Positions 41,957-50,668 are shown, numbered from the stretch's first letter. The stretch is DNA of 64,000 nucleotides from Halorubrum halophilum (GCF_000739595.1 NZ_BBJP01000006.1:90738-154737), one strand, 5' to 3'. The notes: generated by a model from the sequence alone, not told the origin. Translations and numbers: made by a program.

Positions 41957-42265
41957 ATGTATCGCGCGAGCGATCGCGTCGACAACGCGGCGTGGATCGA
42001 CCGGCTCGACGACGCGTGCGCGACGCTCGACCTCGACGAGGAGACGCTGTCGACAGCGACGGACCTGTTCCTGTCACGGGCTCCCGACGACGACCGCGGG
42101 AAGCGCGTCGCCGCGGCCGCCAGCCTCTACGCCGCCGCACTGATCCGCGGGCAGGAGCGGTCGCAGTCCGCCGTCGCTGACACGATGGACGTCTCCAGAC
42201 TCTCCGTCCAGAAGCGCTGGAAGCCGATCCTCGAAGACGCCGGCTTCTCGCCGCCGACGTGGTGA
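41957..42265 (+). CDS. TFIIB-like cyclin-fold protein
   Basis: A 102-residue protein with one cyclin-like helical repeat similar to the C-terminal half of archaeal TFB: KRVAAAASLYAAALIRGQERSQSAVADTMDVSRLSVQKRWKPILE. No zinc ribbon or second repeat, so it is not a full TFB. Such small proteins are widespread in haloarchaea and may bind DNA or RNA polymerase. The start at 41957 is 8 bp or so after a TTTTTAA promoter-like element at about 41928-41934. Confidence 0.75.
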   Translation: MYRASDRVDNAAWIDRLDDACATLDLDEETLSTATDLFLSRAPDDDRGKRVAAAASLYAAALIRGQERSQSAVADTMDVSRLSVQKRWKPILEDAGFSPPTW

Positions 42266-42329
42266 ACAGATCGTTCTCACCGTCGCCGACTCTCTCACGC
42301 CGTCTCCGCCTCGATCTCTCACCAGCGAT

Positions 42330-42341
42330 AGATTTATGTAT
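42330..42341 (+). promoter_or_regulatory. TATA-like element before the DUF2178 gene
   Basis: AGATTTATGTAT lies just left of the two palindromes and about 70 bp before the ATG at 42409. It is suitably placed for a promoter whose start is covered by the palindromes. Confidence 0.45.
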
Positions 42342-42345
42342 GGAC

Positions 42346-42379
42346 GTAAAGTCTCCTTTACTGTAAAGCGAGCTTTACA
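42346..42379. promoter_or_regulatory. Two adjacent GTAAAG palindromic operators
   Basis: GTAAAG-TCTC-CTTTAC (42346-42361) and TGTAAAGC-GA-GCTTTACA (42362-42379) are perfect palindromes sharing the GTAAAG half-site. They sit next to each other between the TATA-like element and the start of the membrane-protein/HTH operon. Most likely bound by the HTH protein encoded in the operon, blocking transcription (inference). Confidence 0.7.
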
Positions 42380-42408
42380 ATCGGTCCACGCTCGCTTTGC
42401 ACCCTCCC

Positions 42409-42825
42409 ATGAGCGAACCCACCACCCCCGCGACGACGCGGCCCTCCGACCGAAAACGGTACAAACGCATCGCGTACGGCTTACTCGGCGCCGGTATCGC
42501 CGCGCTGTGGATCGGTGTCGCCGTCGACCGGTTCGTCCTCGGCGTCCTCCTCTACTGGACTGGCGGCCTCGGCATGGGGCTCGTCCAGCGGTTCAGCCCC
42601 GTGGATCTGTACGACGAGCGCGACACCACCATCGAGCGAAAGGCGAGTCTTACCACGATGAACATCTTTGCCTATATCTTCATACTCGGCGCACCCGGCG
42701 GCCTCGCGTTACAGGAGAGTGGAACCGTCGAGCTTCCGGGCGAGTTCTACGGCGCGATGTGGACCCTCTTCGCGGTCTCCGTCGTGTTCGGCGCGTCTCT
42801 GCTCTACTACAAGTACCGAACATGA
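42409..42825 (+). CDS. DUF2178-type membrane protein
   Basis: A 138-residue membrane protein with four helices (about 22-38, 43-62, 85-105 and 113-132). The ATG at 42409 is preferred over an in-frame TTG at 42397. Small four-helix proteins of this type are commonly followed by an Xre-like regulator gene in archaea, as here (stop and start overlap as ATGA). The central ERDTTIERKASLTTMN lies in the cytoplasmic loop. It may work with the regulator in a membrane-signalling pair. Function unknown. Confidence 0.75.
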   Translation: MSEPTTPATTRPSDRKRYKRIAYGLLGAGIAALWIGVAVDRFVLGVLLYWTGGLGMGLVQRFSPVDLYDERDTTIERKASLTTMNIFAYIFILGAPGGLALQESGTVELPGEFYGAMWTLFAVSVVFGASLLYYKYRT

Positions 42826-43016
42826 GAAACGACATCAGCGAGCGACGCGCGGAGACGGGCGAGAGTCAGGCCGACCTCGCCGCCGCCGTCGGCGTCACCC
42901 GCCAGACGATCAACGCGATCGAACGCGAACGCTACGACCCCTCGTTGGAGCTCGCCTTCGATCTGGCCGATCACTTCGGCTGCCGGATCGAGGACCTGTT
43001 CGATCCGGACGAGTGA
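42822..43016 (+). CDS. Xre/Cro-type HTH regulator
   Basis: A 64-residue stand-alone helix-turn-helix protein (RRAETGESQADLAAAVGVTR, then QTINAIERERYDPSLELAF) of the YozG/Xre kind. It overlaps the membrane-protein gene by 4 bp. The two palindromes upstream of the operon are good candidates for its binding sites. Its stop abuts the stop of flpA with no spacing. Confidence 0.88.
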   Translation: MRNDISERRAETGESQADLAAAVGVTRQTINAIERERYDPSLELAFDLADHFGCRIEDLFDPDE

Positions 43017-43655
43017 TCACCGCGGCGTCGCCACGACGCCGAGGTGGTCCTCGTGGAACCGGTCGAGTCGCCCGGTCTCCAGAATCTCGTAGGCCTCCCG
43101 AAGCCGGTCGAGCGCGCCCTCGAACACCGACTCCGGATCCGTCGTCACGTCCTCGCTTCGCGCCTTGATCGCGAGCAGCAGCCGCCCGTCGTCGGCGAGG
43201 AACCGCGCGTTGCGCACGGCGACCTCCGCCTGCCCGCGCGTCGCCACGTCCTGCACGATCGCGTCCACGTCGCTCTCGACCACGTGCGCGTAGCGGTTCG
43301 GCGTCCGCGCGTCTTTTAAAAGTGGGAACAGCCGATCGCGGGGCTCGGCCGCCTCGACGAGGTCCCGCGCCGGTCGCGGCGCGAACTCCACCGCGTACGT
43401 CGGTCCCGCGAAGTCCGCGACGTGGCTGACGGTCGTCCCGCTGGCCGCGCCGAGGTACAACACCGTCTCGCCGCCGGACAGCCCCGTCTCGAACCCGAGT
43501 TCGAACATCCCGCCGAGCTTCGATCGGTCAGGGTCCCACGCGCGCCACCCGTCCGCGGTCGGCTCGCCGTACACCGGCGGGCCGCGGGTTGTCAGCTCGG
43601 TTTCCCCGTCGATCTCGCGGCGCTCGACGCCCGCCGGCAGTTCGGGGTCGCTCAT
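43017..43655 (-). CDS. flpA: Fibrillarin-like 2'-O-methyltransferase
   Basis: A 212-residue archaeal fibrillarin, the SAM-dependent catalytic subunit of C/D box sRNPs that 2'-O-methylate rRNA and tRNA. Motifs: VLYLGAASGTTVSHVAD (SAM-binding loop), YAVEFAPRPARDL and VVESDVDAIVQDVA (K-D-K-H tetrad region), and LAIKARSEDVT (catalytic Lys). It overlaps the nop5 stop by 4 bp, the conserved archaeal arrangement. Confidence 0.95.
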   Translation of the reverse strand: MSDPELPAGVERREIDGETELTTRGPPVYGEPTADGWRAWDPDRSKLGGMFELGFETGLSGGETVLYLGAASGTTVSHVADFAGPTYAVEFAPRPARDLVEAAEPRDRLFPLLKDARTPNRYAHVVESDVDAIVQDVATRGQAEVAVRNARFLADDGRLLLAIKARSEDVTTDPESVFEGALDRLREAYEILETGRLDRFHEDHLGVVATPR

Positions 43656-44593
43656 GCGTTGCCCTCCGTGTCGGCGGCGGTGTCGCCAGTACTCCCACCG
43701 CCGTCGCTCCCATTACCATCGCTCCCGCCCTCCGCGCGCGCCCGAATCGTCGCCATCCGCTCGCGGAGTTCCTCGTGAAGCGTCTCGCGGCGCTCCCCCG
43801 AGTAGTGGTCCACCCGGGCCGCGAGCGTCAGTTTGCCCGCGAGCGCCCGCGAGGCCGACCCGCGGTCCTCGGGTCGCGTGTTCCGCACGTACTCGTGGGT
43901 GTAGATGATCCCGTGTTTCGGCGAGGGGGCGCGCCCGGAGAGGTGCGCGAACAGGGCGTCCTCCGCTCCGAGCACCTGCACAGTCCCCGAGGGCTTCTTC
44001 GCGAGCGACTCCAACCCGCCCGCGAGCGCGATCAGCCGCGCCGCGAGTTCCGGGCCGGCCATCTCGGCAAGGTTCGGCGCCACCGCCGGCGCCGTTCGCT
44101 CGATCGTCTCGGCGAGCGCGTCGCGCTCCGCGGCGAGGTCGGCGACGCGCCCCGCGAGCGAGACGGCGCGACGCTCCAGCTCGCCGTCCGGCTCGCGCTC
44201 AGCCACGGCGCGGGCGCCCTCGATCCCCGGCTCGGCGTCGTCGAAGAGGCTCCCAGCCCACTCGGCGGCGCGCTCGGCCAGTTCGTTGGCGGTGCGCTCG
44301 CAGTCGTCCCTGGCCCGCACCGCGTGGACGAGCTGTTGATCGTCGGCGCGCTCGCGCTCGCGGACCGCCTCGCGGGTCGCCGCCACGGACGCCCCGTGGA
44401 GGCGGTCGTAGTAGTCGTCGCGCGAGCCGGCGAATCCGGACTCGACCGCGAGTTCGGGCCAGTCGCGTGGCTCGTCGGCCTCGCCGTCGACGATTCGGGC
44501 GCGGAGTGCTGGCCCGTCGCCCGTGGCCTTAGAGTCGGCGGCCGACCCGCCCGCGAACCAGCCGGCGTCCGCGCTGTCGTCGGTGTCGGTCAT
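43652..44593 (-). CDS. nop5: Nop5 (Nop56/58-like) C/D box sRNP protein
   Basis: A 313-residue scaffold of the C/D box sRNP that bridges fibrillarin and L7Ae. It has a fibrillarin-binding N-terminal part, a coiled coil (about 130-190), and the Nop domain with GPELAARLIALAGGLESLAKKPSGTVQVLGAE and SPKHGIIYTHEYVRN. The C-terminus is a Gly/Asp/Ser-rich tail. It precedes and overlaps flpA by ATGA, so they are co-expressed. Confidence 0.95.
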   Translation of the reverse strand: MTDTDDSADAGWFAGGSAADSKATGDGPALRARIVDGEADEPRDWPELAVESGFAGSRDDYYDRLHGASVAATREAVRERERADDQQLVHAVRARDDCERTANELAERAAEWAGSLFDDAEPGIEGARAVAEREPDGELERRAVSLAGRVADLAAERDALAETIERTAPAVAPNLAEMAGPELAARLIALAGGLESLAKKPSGTVQVLGAEDALFAHLSGRAPSPKHGIIYTHEYVRNTRPEDRGSASRALAGKLTLAARVDHYSGERRETLHEELRERMATIRARAEGGSDGNGSDGGGSTGDTAADTEGNA

Positions 44594-44679
44594 TACCCGT
44601 GGCTACTTGGTCCGGTCGTATAGGCGTTCCCGAAACGGGGCGGAAGAGGGAGTTCGCGGAAAACGGACCCGCGTCGCGG

Positions 44680-44946
44680 CTACTCGTCGGCCAGTTCGAT
44701 CGTCGCGCCCGCGTCGTCGGAGTCGGAGTCGGCCTCGTCCGCGTCGTCCGACTCGGACCGGAAGTCCGCGAAGACGCCGTCGGCCCCGCTCCGGAGGTCC
44801 GCGAGCGTCGCGCCCACGAGCCCACCGAGCGCGCCGCCGGTGCTCGCCCCGTTTCGACTGACCAGTCCGCCGACGGCGGCGCCGATCGCCGCCCCGACTG
44901 CCGCGTACTTCGCTCGAGACAGCGCACTCTTGATTCGGGACTTCAT
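44680..44946 (-). CDS. Small glycine-zipper-like protein
   Basis: An 88-residue protein from the ATG at 44946. The N-terminus is basic, then a Gly/Ala-rich stretch with GxxxG spacing (AAVGAAIGAAVGGLVSRNG, then GALGGLVGATLA) and an acidic tail. The pattern is like glycine-zipper proteins that associate with membranes. No defined function. Confidence 0.7.
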   Translation of the reverse strand: MKSRIKSALSRAKYAAVGAAIGAAVGGLVSRNGASTGGALGGLVGATLADLRSGADGVFADFRSESDDADEADSDSDDAGATIELADE

Positions 44947-45034
44947 ACACGTCACTTCGCTGCGAGCTCTCAAAAACCTGTCGTCGATGTGAGGACGAAT
45001 ATCCGCGGCGAGATCACCTAATTCGAGGCGGAGG

Positions 45035-45096
45035 CCCCACCCTCAAGGAGCGCCGGGCTTCCGGCCCCGGCGGAAGCATAAGCGAGTAGGGTGGGG
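45035..45096 (+). ncRNA. Hairpin upstream of tnpB, similar to its right end
   Basis: Perfect 9-bp arms CCCCACCCT (45035-45043) and AGGGTGGGG (45088-45096) enclose an inner GC-rich stem. The sequence CCCCACCCTCAAGGAGCG matches the 3' hairpin CCCTATCCTCAACGAGCG at 15 of 18 bases, and AGCGAGTAGGGTGGGG parallels AGCGAAGTAGGGTAGGG. A second omega-RNA-like end, or the relic of another element. The RNA call is inferred. Confidence 0.45.
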
Positions 45097-45186
45097 AGGA
45101 AGCCGACCCGGTATCAACCAGCCGCCAGACTAGTGCCTTCCTACTCCTAATCATTAACTGACTTCTACAATATATGTGAGAATATC

Positions 45187-46395
45187 GTGGAATACCGTCG
45201 TACCGCCGTTATCAAACTCGACACGCCCGAAGGCGCAGATGAATACCTGCGGGAGACTGTCGAGCAATTCAAATACTGTGCCAACACGGCGAGCGAGTGG
45301 TGCTGGCATGGTGACGACGGATACCACGTTACATCGAAAGCAAAGGCTGAAGATGTACTGTACGACCAGCTACGCAAGGACACGGATTTGACTGCGAATC
45401 TCGTCCAGAAAGGAATTCGCCAAGCCGTCGAAGCCATCAAGAGCGGCGTCGAACGGCTCAAAAACGGTCAAGATACGTCCCGTCCGACCTTCACGGCTGA
45501 TACCGCCATCTACGACAAGCGAAGCGCCACGTTCCACCGCGACCACGTTTCGCTCTCGACACCGGACGGGCGTATTGAGTGCGATTATATTCTCCCAGAG
45601 AATCCCAAGACACCGCCGACGAAATACGTCGCCAACGAAGACTACGAGTTTCGGCGGGCGACACTCCATCGGCGCGACGGCGACTGGTATCTCCATGCGT
45701 CGATGCTCAAAGAGGACGACGACACCGACACCACGACCGGGCACAGAACAGTCCTCGGTGTGGACCTCGGTGTGAACCAACTTGCGGTCGCTTCGACCGG
45801 ACGGTTCTGGTCGGCAGACGAGTTCAATCACTGGAAGCGAGAGTACGAGAAGCGGCGTGGCGACCTCCAGCAGTGCGGGACGCGAGCGGCACACGCCGCC
45901 ATCGCAGGTGTCGAACGCAAAGAGGACGGACGCTTCGAGATATTCCTGCATCGTGTCGCCAACGAAATCGTAGCTGAAGCCGCCGAACACAGCTGTTCGC
46001 ATATCGTGTTCGAGGACTTGACGGACATTCGTGAGAACATCCCACAGGCGTCGTGGCACCATCTCTGGGCGTTCCGTCGCCTCTATGAGTACGTCGAATA
46101 CAAAGCCAAAGATCAGGGCATCGAAGCTGTCCAAGTGGACCCACGGAACACCTCAAAGCGGTGTTCGACCTGTGGATTTACCCACGATGACAACCGCCAC
46201 GGGGCGGACTTCGAGTGTCAGGACTGTGGCTACCAGAACCACGCCGACTACAACGCTGCCAAGAACATCGGCCTTCAATATCTCCGGCGTCGGCAAAACG
46301 CAGACACCGGAGGCGCACCCGTAGACGTGCGCTTGAATCGCGGGACGTTGAACGTGAGTGGGGAGTACAACCCTCCTGCCTCCGCTAAGGCATAG
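45187..46395 (+). CDS. tnpB: TnpB RNA-guided endonuclease
   Basis: A 402-residue TnpB reading from a GTG at 45187. RuvC-like catalytic residues appear as Asp193 (GVDLGVNQLAV), Glu276 (VFEDLTDI) and Asp354 (NHADYNAAKNIG). A zinc ribbon lies between RuvC II and III (Cys326/329 in CSTCG, Cys344/347 in CQDCG). All key residues are present, so it may be active. TnpB uses omega-RNA made from the element's right end to guide DNA cleavage and keep the element. There is no TnpA transposase next to it, so mobility would need one in trans. Confidence 0.92.
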   Translation: MEYRRTAVIKLDTPEGADEYLRETVEQFKYCANTASEWCWHGDDGYHVTSKAKAEDVLYDQLRKDTDLTANLVQKGIRQAVEAIKSGVERLKNGQDTSRPTFTADTAIYDKRSATFHRDHVSLSTPDGRIECDYILPENPKTPPTKYVANEDYEFRRATLHRRDGDWYLHASMLKEDDDTDTTTGHRTVLGVDLGVNQLAVASTGRFWSADEFNHWKREYEKRRGDLQQCGTRAAHAAIAGVERKEDGRFEIFLHRVANEIVAEAAEHSCSHIVFEDLTDIRENIPQASWHHLWAFRRLYEYVEYKAKDQGIEAVQVDPRNTSKRCSTCGFTHDDNRHGADFECQDCGYQNHADYNAAKNIGLQYLRRRQNADTGGAPVDVRLNRGTLNVSGEYNPPASAKA

Positions 46396-46415
46396 AACGA
46401 GAGTCCACGCGAAAG

Positions 46416-46468
46416 CCCTATCCTCAACGAGCGAGCGGGGCCATTCCTCCGAGCGAAGTAGGGTAGGG
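46416..46468 (+). ncRNA. Right-end hairpin / omega-RNA 3' end of tnpB
   Basis: Arms CCCTATCCT (46416-46424) and AGGGTAGGG (46460-46468) pair with one T-G wobble. It follows the tnpB stop by 20 bp, where the guide scaffold of TnpB systems is usually encoded. The guide would be the sequence directly 3' of it. The RNA call is inferred from position and fold. Confidence 0.55.
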
Positions 46469-46472
46469 TAGT

Positions 46473-47255
46473 TTACTGCAGGCGCTTCGTGGTCTCGACG
46501 AGGGGATGACGCGCGTAATCGACGATTTCGATGTCGGTGATGTCGTCGAGGCCCTCCTTCTTCGCGGTCTTGGCCATGCCAAGTTCGACCGGGCGATCGG
46601 GAACAATCACGTACGCGTCCATCTCCTCGATCCCGGCCTCGTGGGCCGCCATCACGCGGTGGTGGCCGTCGGCGAGGTGAAGCGTGCCGCCGTTATCGAT
46701 GACGACGAGCGGCTCCGCCAGCCCGCGCTCCAGTTCGTACTTCCGTCCCTCCAACTCGTCGGCGTACACCCGGGCCTGCGTGGGCGTGAGGTCGGTGAGC
46801 TCCACCTCGCGGCGCTCCTCCGAGAGGGTGACGCCGTGGATCTGTTCGAGCGTCCGCATCAGCTTCCCCACCTTGCTCGGGGTGGCGCGCTCGATCTGCG
46901 AGCGGACCACGTCCGTGTTCGAGATGATCCCCACGAGGTTGTCGGCGTCGTCGACGACCGGGAGTCGCTGGATCCCGGACCGGAGGATGACGCGCGCGGC
47001 GTCGGTCACCTTCATGTCCGGGTGCGCCACGATGAGGTCGTCGGACATCACGGTGAAGACGGGGGCCTCGTCGTCCGCGAGCAGGAGATCGGCCGCCGAG
47101 ACGAACCCCTCGACGGTTCGACCCTGCGTGACGGGGAACCCGTTGTGGCCGTCGCTCTCGGCCATGCGCCGCGCAACCGTCTCTACAGTCTCGTCGGGAC
47201 TCACGGTCTCGACGTCGCGGGTCATATACTCGCCGACGGTCGGTTTCCCGCTCAT
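46473..47255 (-). CDS. CBS-pair and ParB-like domain protein
   Basis: A 260-residue protein from the ATG at 47255. Two CBS domains fill residues about 5-125 (TVGEYMTRDVETVSPDETVE; RSGIQRLPVVDDADNLVGI). A ParB-like nuclease domain is at about 140-220, with GGTLHLADGHHRVMAAHEAG matching the GxHR motif. CBS pairs sense adenine nucleotides. ParB-like folds can bind CTP or DNA, so it may link energy state to a nucleotide-dependent action; function not established. The tnpB element sits right at its 3' end without disrupting it. Confidence 0.85.
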   Translation of the reverse strand: MSGKPTVGEYMTRDVETVSPDETVETVARRMAESDGHNGFPVTQGRTVEGFVSAADLLLADDEAPVFTVMSDDLIVAHPDMKVTDAARVILRSGIQRLPVVDDADNLVGIISNTDVVRSQIERATPSKVGKLMRTLEQIHGVTLSEERREVELTDLTPTQARVYADELEGRKYELERGLAEPLVVIDNGGTLHLADGHHRVMAAHEAGIEEMDAYVIVPDRPVELGMAKTAKKEGLDDITDIEIVDYARHPLVETTKRLQ

Positions 47256-47308
47256 CGTCCGACGTTGGCGTCGCCGGATTAAAAAGGGGCGGGAGGCGGA
47301 CTCTCCCG

Positions 47309-48181
47309 TCAACCATCCTCCGGACCCGTCCGGGAAGCCCCCGATCGCTCGTGCGCAACGAACTCCACCGCGTTGACGACGTAATGCGCGACGACGACCG
47401 CGAGGAGGCTGCCGGTGGCGACGAACAGCCCCGCGAGCGCGATTCCGAGCCCGCCGGCCACTGCAATTCCGAGTCGTCCCTGCGCGCCGTGACCGAGACC
47501 GAACGCGACCGACGAGGCGACGACGAGGAGCCGCGGATCGACCCCAAAGCCGACCGAAAGCGCGCCGATCAGCGCACCGCGGAACAGCGTCTCCTCGAAG
47601 ATCGCGACGACCGGGAGCGCGACGCCGAGCAGCAGAGCCCACTCGCTCGCGTCGGTCGGCGCCATCGCCTCGCGGAGCCGCGTGGAAGGCGCGACGCCGG
47701 CCCGGGCGCCCAACCGCGCGACCGCCTCATTGCCGGCGGCGAGCGCGAGCCCCGCGCCGGCGCCGAGTGCAACGAGCCCGGCGGTTCCGAGGGATCCGAC
47801 CGCCGGGGCGCCGAGCGTCGGATGCGTCCCGCCGATCCCGAACGCCGACGCCGGCACCGCGGTCCACCATGCGATCGCGACGAGGACGATCAACGCTATC
47901 GCCTGCGAGACGGTCGCGTTGGCCAAGAGGAGGCGCGTCGTGAGGACCGGCTGCTTCCGCCGGTCGGGGTTCGGGGACAGATCGGCGTCGTCGTCGTCGC
48001 GGTCGCGATCGACGTCGCTGCTGGTGATGTTTCGGTCCGCGTCGTCGTTCTCGTCAGCGATCTCGCTCCGGGAATCGACGAACCGCGCGCTCTCGAGGAG
48101 GCGTCGGGAGCGACGGGTGAAGAACAGCAACAGCAGCGTCAGGGCGACGGCCGCGACCGCGAACGTCGCCCAGTCGGGCAT
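47309..48181 (-). CDS. CPBP family intramembrane metalloprotease
   Basis: A 290-residue membrane protein with an N-terminal helix, a 60-residue acidic linker (ENDDADRNITSSDV) and about seven further helices. The CPBP/CAAX-protease motifs are EETLFRGALIG (EExxxR), FGLGHGAQG (His) and HYVVNAVEF (HxxxN). It should cleave within the membrane; family roles include prenyl-protein processing and bacteriocin immunity, but the substrate here is unknown. Confidence 0.88.
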   Translation of the reverse strand: MPDWATFAVAAVALTLLLLFFTRRSRRLLESARFVDSRSEIADENDDADRNITSSDVDRDRDDDDADLSPNPDRRKQPVLTTRLLLANATVSQAIALIVLVAIAWWTAVPASAFGIGGTHPTLGAPAVGSLGTAGLVALGAGAGLALAAGNEAVARLGARAGVAPSTRLREAMAPTDASEWALLLGVALPVVAIFEETLFRGALIGALSVGFGVDPRLLVVASSVAFGLGHGAQGRLGIAVAGGLGIALAGLFVATGSLLAVVVAHYVVNAVEFVAHERSGASRTGPEDG

Positions 48182-48203
48182 CGAAGTGGTTGGGAGGCGC
48201 TAC

Positions 48204-50498
48204 CTACTGCGGGCTCGGACTGGAGGGACCGGAGACGCTCCCCTCCTTCAGCGTCGACCCCGTGATCGATTTCAGCCGGGAGACGAGCGAGTCCTTCTCG
48301 GTCTCGCCTTCGAGGGCGATGTCGAGGACCTCGCTGATGTGCGAGACCGGGATGATCTCGATCATGTCCTCGTACTCGTCTTCGATCATCACGTCCTGCT
48401 CGTTCGCCTGCGGGATGATGACCCGAGTGCAGCCGGCCTTCGCGGCCGCCTCGATCTTGTGGGTGACGCCGCCGACGGGGAGCACGTCGCCCCGCACTGA
48501 CAGCGAGCCCGTCATCGCGAGGCTCTGGTCGACGCCCACGTTCTCCAGCGCGCTTATGACGGCCGTCGCGACCGTGATGGACGCGGAGTCGCCGTCGACG
48601 CCCTGCTGACCCGCCTGCACGAACTGGATGTGAATGTCCATCTCCGAGATGTTCTCGTCGGAGAACTTCTTGATGATCGCGGAGACGTTCGACACCGACT
48701 CCTGGGCCATCTCCTTCAGCTGCCCCGTGGCGATGACCTCGCCCGGCCCCTGCGAGGGCGCGACCTCGGCCATCACCGGGAGCATGATCCCGGAGTCCTC
48801 ACCCATCACGGCGAGGCCGTTGACGCGGCCGACGACGTAGCCGTCGGAGACCTGCAGCTCGTAGTCCTTCCGACGCTCGATGAAGTCGTCCGCGAGCTGC
48901 TGTTCGATGGAGCGCGAGCGCCCCTTCGCCTGCAGCACGTGGTCGCGGGTGGTCAGCTCGGCGTCCTCGCCGCGGGCGATGTCGCCGGCGACGCGGACGA
49001 GCCCGCCGAGGTTCCGGAACAGGAGGGTGAGGTGGCCCTTCCGACCGGAGCGGCGCTTGGCCTCGAGGATGACTTCCTCGATCGCCTCGGCCGAGAACTC
49101 CGGCAGGCGACCGTCCTTCGCGACCTCCTGGGCGATGAACCGGACGTACTTCCGGCGCATTTCCGGGGTGTCCTCGATGGTGTCCTCCATGTACACCTCG
49201 TAGCCGTACCCCTTGATACGGCTCCGGAGCGCCGGGTGCATGTTCTCCATCGCGTCGAGGTTCCCGGCCGCGATCATGACGAAGTCGGTCGGGACGGGCT
49301 CGGTCTGGACCATCGCGCCCGAGGAGCGCTCGGACTGGCCCGTGATCGAGAACTCGCCCTCCTGGATCGCCGTCATGAGGTGCTGCTGGCTGCGGATGTC
49401 GAGCGTGTTGATCTCGTCGATGAACAGCACGCCCTTGTTCGCCTTGTGGATGGCCCCGGCCTCGACGCGGTCGTGGCTGGGCGTCTCCATCCCACCGGAC
49501 TGGAACGGGTCGTGCCGGACGTCGCCGAGCAGCGCACCGGCGTGCGCGCCGGTCGCGTCGCGGAACGGCGCGGTCTTCGTGTCGCCGTTGTTCACCAGCA
49601 GGTTCGGGATCATCGCGTCGGAGCCGCGGTTCAGGTAGCGGAAGACGAGGTAGACGACCCCGGCGGCGATGATGCCGACGAGGATCTGGCCGACGATGAT
49701 GAGCGCGTAGCCCAGCACGACGGCGATGATGATCCACATCAACAGCGACCGCATCTGGTTGCGCTTGCGCGCCTCCTCGCGGTGCGCGTCGACGATCTGG
49801 TCGCCCTTGCCGGCGGGCACGGTGCGGACCTTGGGCTTGTTGCCGTCGTCCGGGTTGTGGTAGACCAGCACGTCCTGTAGCTCCTCCTTCGGGAGCAGCT
49901 CGGACATCGCCTTCGCGAGCATCGACTTCCCGGTCCCGGGCGAGCCGATCATCATCACGTGGCGGCGCTGCTTGGCCGCCTTGATGATCACGTCGCGGGC
50001 GTGCTCCTGCCCGATGACCTGATCGACGAGCCGGTCGGGGATCTCGAGCTCGGCCGTGGTGTCGATCTTGAGGCCGCCCAGCAGGTCGTCCTCGTCGGGG
50101 TCCTCCTCGATCTCGGCGCCCTCGACCTCGACGGAGCTGCCGAGCTCGTCGATACCGCCGTCCTCGTTTGCTTCGGTGACACCCTCGGTGGTGGCGCCGT
50201 TCGCTTCCTCGGAGCCCGTTTCGGCGCCGTCCGGCCCGGGTCCGTCGACGACGATCCCGTCATCCCAGACCTCGTCGGGCTCGGACGGATCGTCGGCGAC
50301 CGTCTCCTCCTCGGAGGCCGGGTCGTCGGCGCCGCCGGAACCGTCAGGCTCGTCGACGCCCTCGTCCGCCGGCGCGCGGGCGCCGTCGTCGCGGGCGTCC
50401 TCGCTGTTCCCCGTCGGATCCGAGGTCCCGGCGCCGGATTCTTCCGGCTCTTCGGGGTCCTCGGTCGGGGGGTCGTTTGCGTCCTTTTCGTTGCTCAT
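48204..50498 (-). CDS. lonB: Archaeal membrane-bound Lon protease (LonB)
   Basis: A 764-residue ATP-dependent protease. The ATG at 50498 is chosen; an upstream frame adds 27 residues without family character. The first 135 residues are a very acidic, low-complexity extension. Walker A is GSPGTGKS, then two membrane helices inserted in the AAA+ domain (SLLMWIIIAVVLGYALIIV and an IIAAGVVYLVF helix), as in all LonB. The protease domain has the Ser of GVDGDSASITVA and the Lys of PVGGVTHKIEAA (Ser-Lys dyad). It acts at the inner membrane face in protein quality control and in control of carotenoid and lipid synthesis in haloarchaea. Confidence 0.96.
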   Translation of the reverse strand: MSNEKDANDPPTEDPEEPEESGAGTSDPTGNSEDARDDGARAPADEGVDEPDGSGGADDPASEEETVADDPSEPDEVWDDGIVVDGPGPDGAETGSEEANGATTEGVTEANEDGGIDELGSSVEVEGAEIEEDPDEDDLLGGLKIDTTAELEIPDRLVDQVIGQEHARDVIIKAAKQRRHVMMIGSPGTGKSMLAKAMSELLPKEELQDVLVYHNPDDGNKPKVRTVPAGKGDQIVDAHREEARKRNQMRSLLMWIIIAVVLGYALIIVGQILVGIIAAGVVYLVFRYLNRGSDAMIPNLLVNNGDTKTAPFRDATGAHAGALLGDVRHDPFQSGGMETPSHDRVEAGAIHKANKGVLFIDEINTLDIRSQQHLMTAIQEGEFSITGQSERSSGAMVQTEPVPTDFVMIAAGNLDAMENMHPALRSRIKGYGYEVYMEDTIEDTPEMRRKYVRFIAQEVAKDGRLPEFSAEAIEEVILEAKRRSGRKGHLTLLFRNLGGLVRVAGDIARGEDAELTTRDHVLQAKGRSRSIEQQLADDFIERRKDYELQVSDGYVVGRVNGLAVMGEDSGIMLPVMAEVAPSQGPGEVIATGQLKEMAQESVSNVSAIIKKFSDENISEMDIHIQFVQAGQQGVDGDSASITVATAVISALENVGVDQSLAMTGSLSVRGDVLPVGGVTHKIEAAAKAGCTRVIIPQANEQDVMIEDEYEDMIEIIPVSHISEVLDIALEGETEKDSLVSRLKSITGSTLKEGSVSGPSSPSPQ

Positions 50499-50668
50499 AG
50501 AATCGGGGTTCGCTACGAAAAACGACGGGTCGGCTACTGATATACTTTCTCCCCGCGGACGATCCGTGTAGGATTCCAAAAACGAGCTCGATACGGCTCA
50601 CACCCCACGATATCGGCTTTCGAAGGTTCCCACGAGGTTTATAAGCGAGGCTCCCGCTACGTGGATCC

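Larger units (their letters stand above)
45035..46468 (+). mobile_element. Solo tnpB element (IS200/IS605, IS1341-type)
   Basis: A tnpB gene without tnpA, flanked by similar hairpins at both sides. The right hairpin ends 4 bp before the stop of the CBS-ParB gene. Exact ends cannot be fixed since IS200/IS605 elements leave no target duplication; limits given are those of the two hairpins. Confidence 0.65.
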
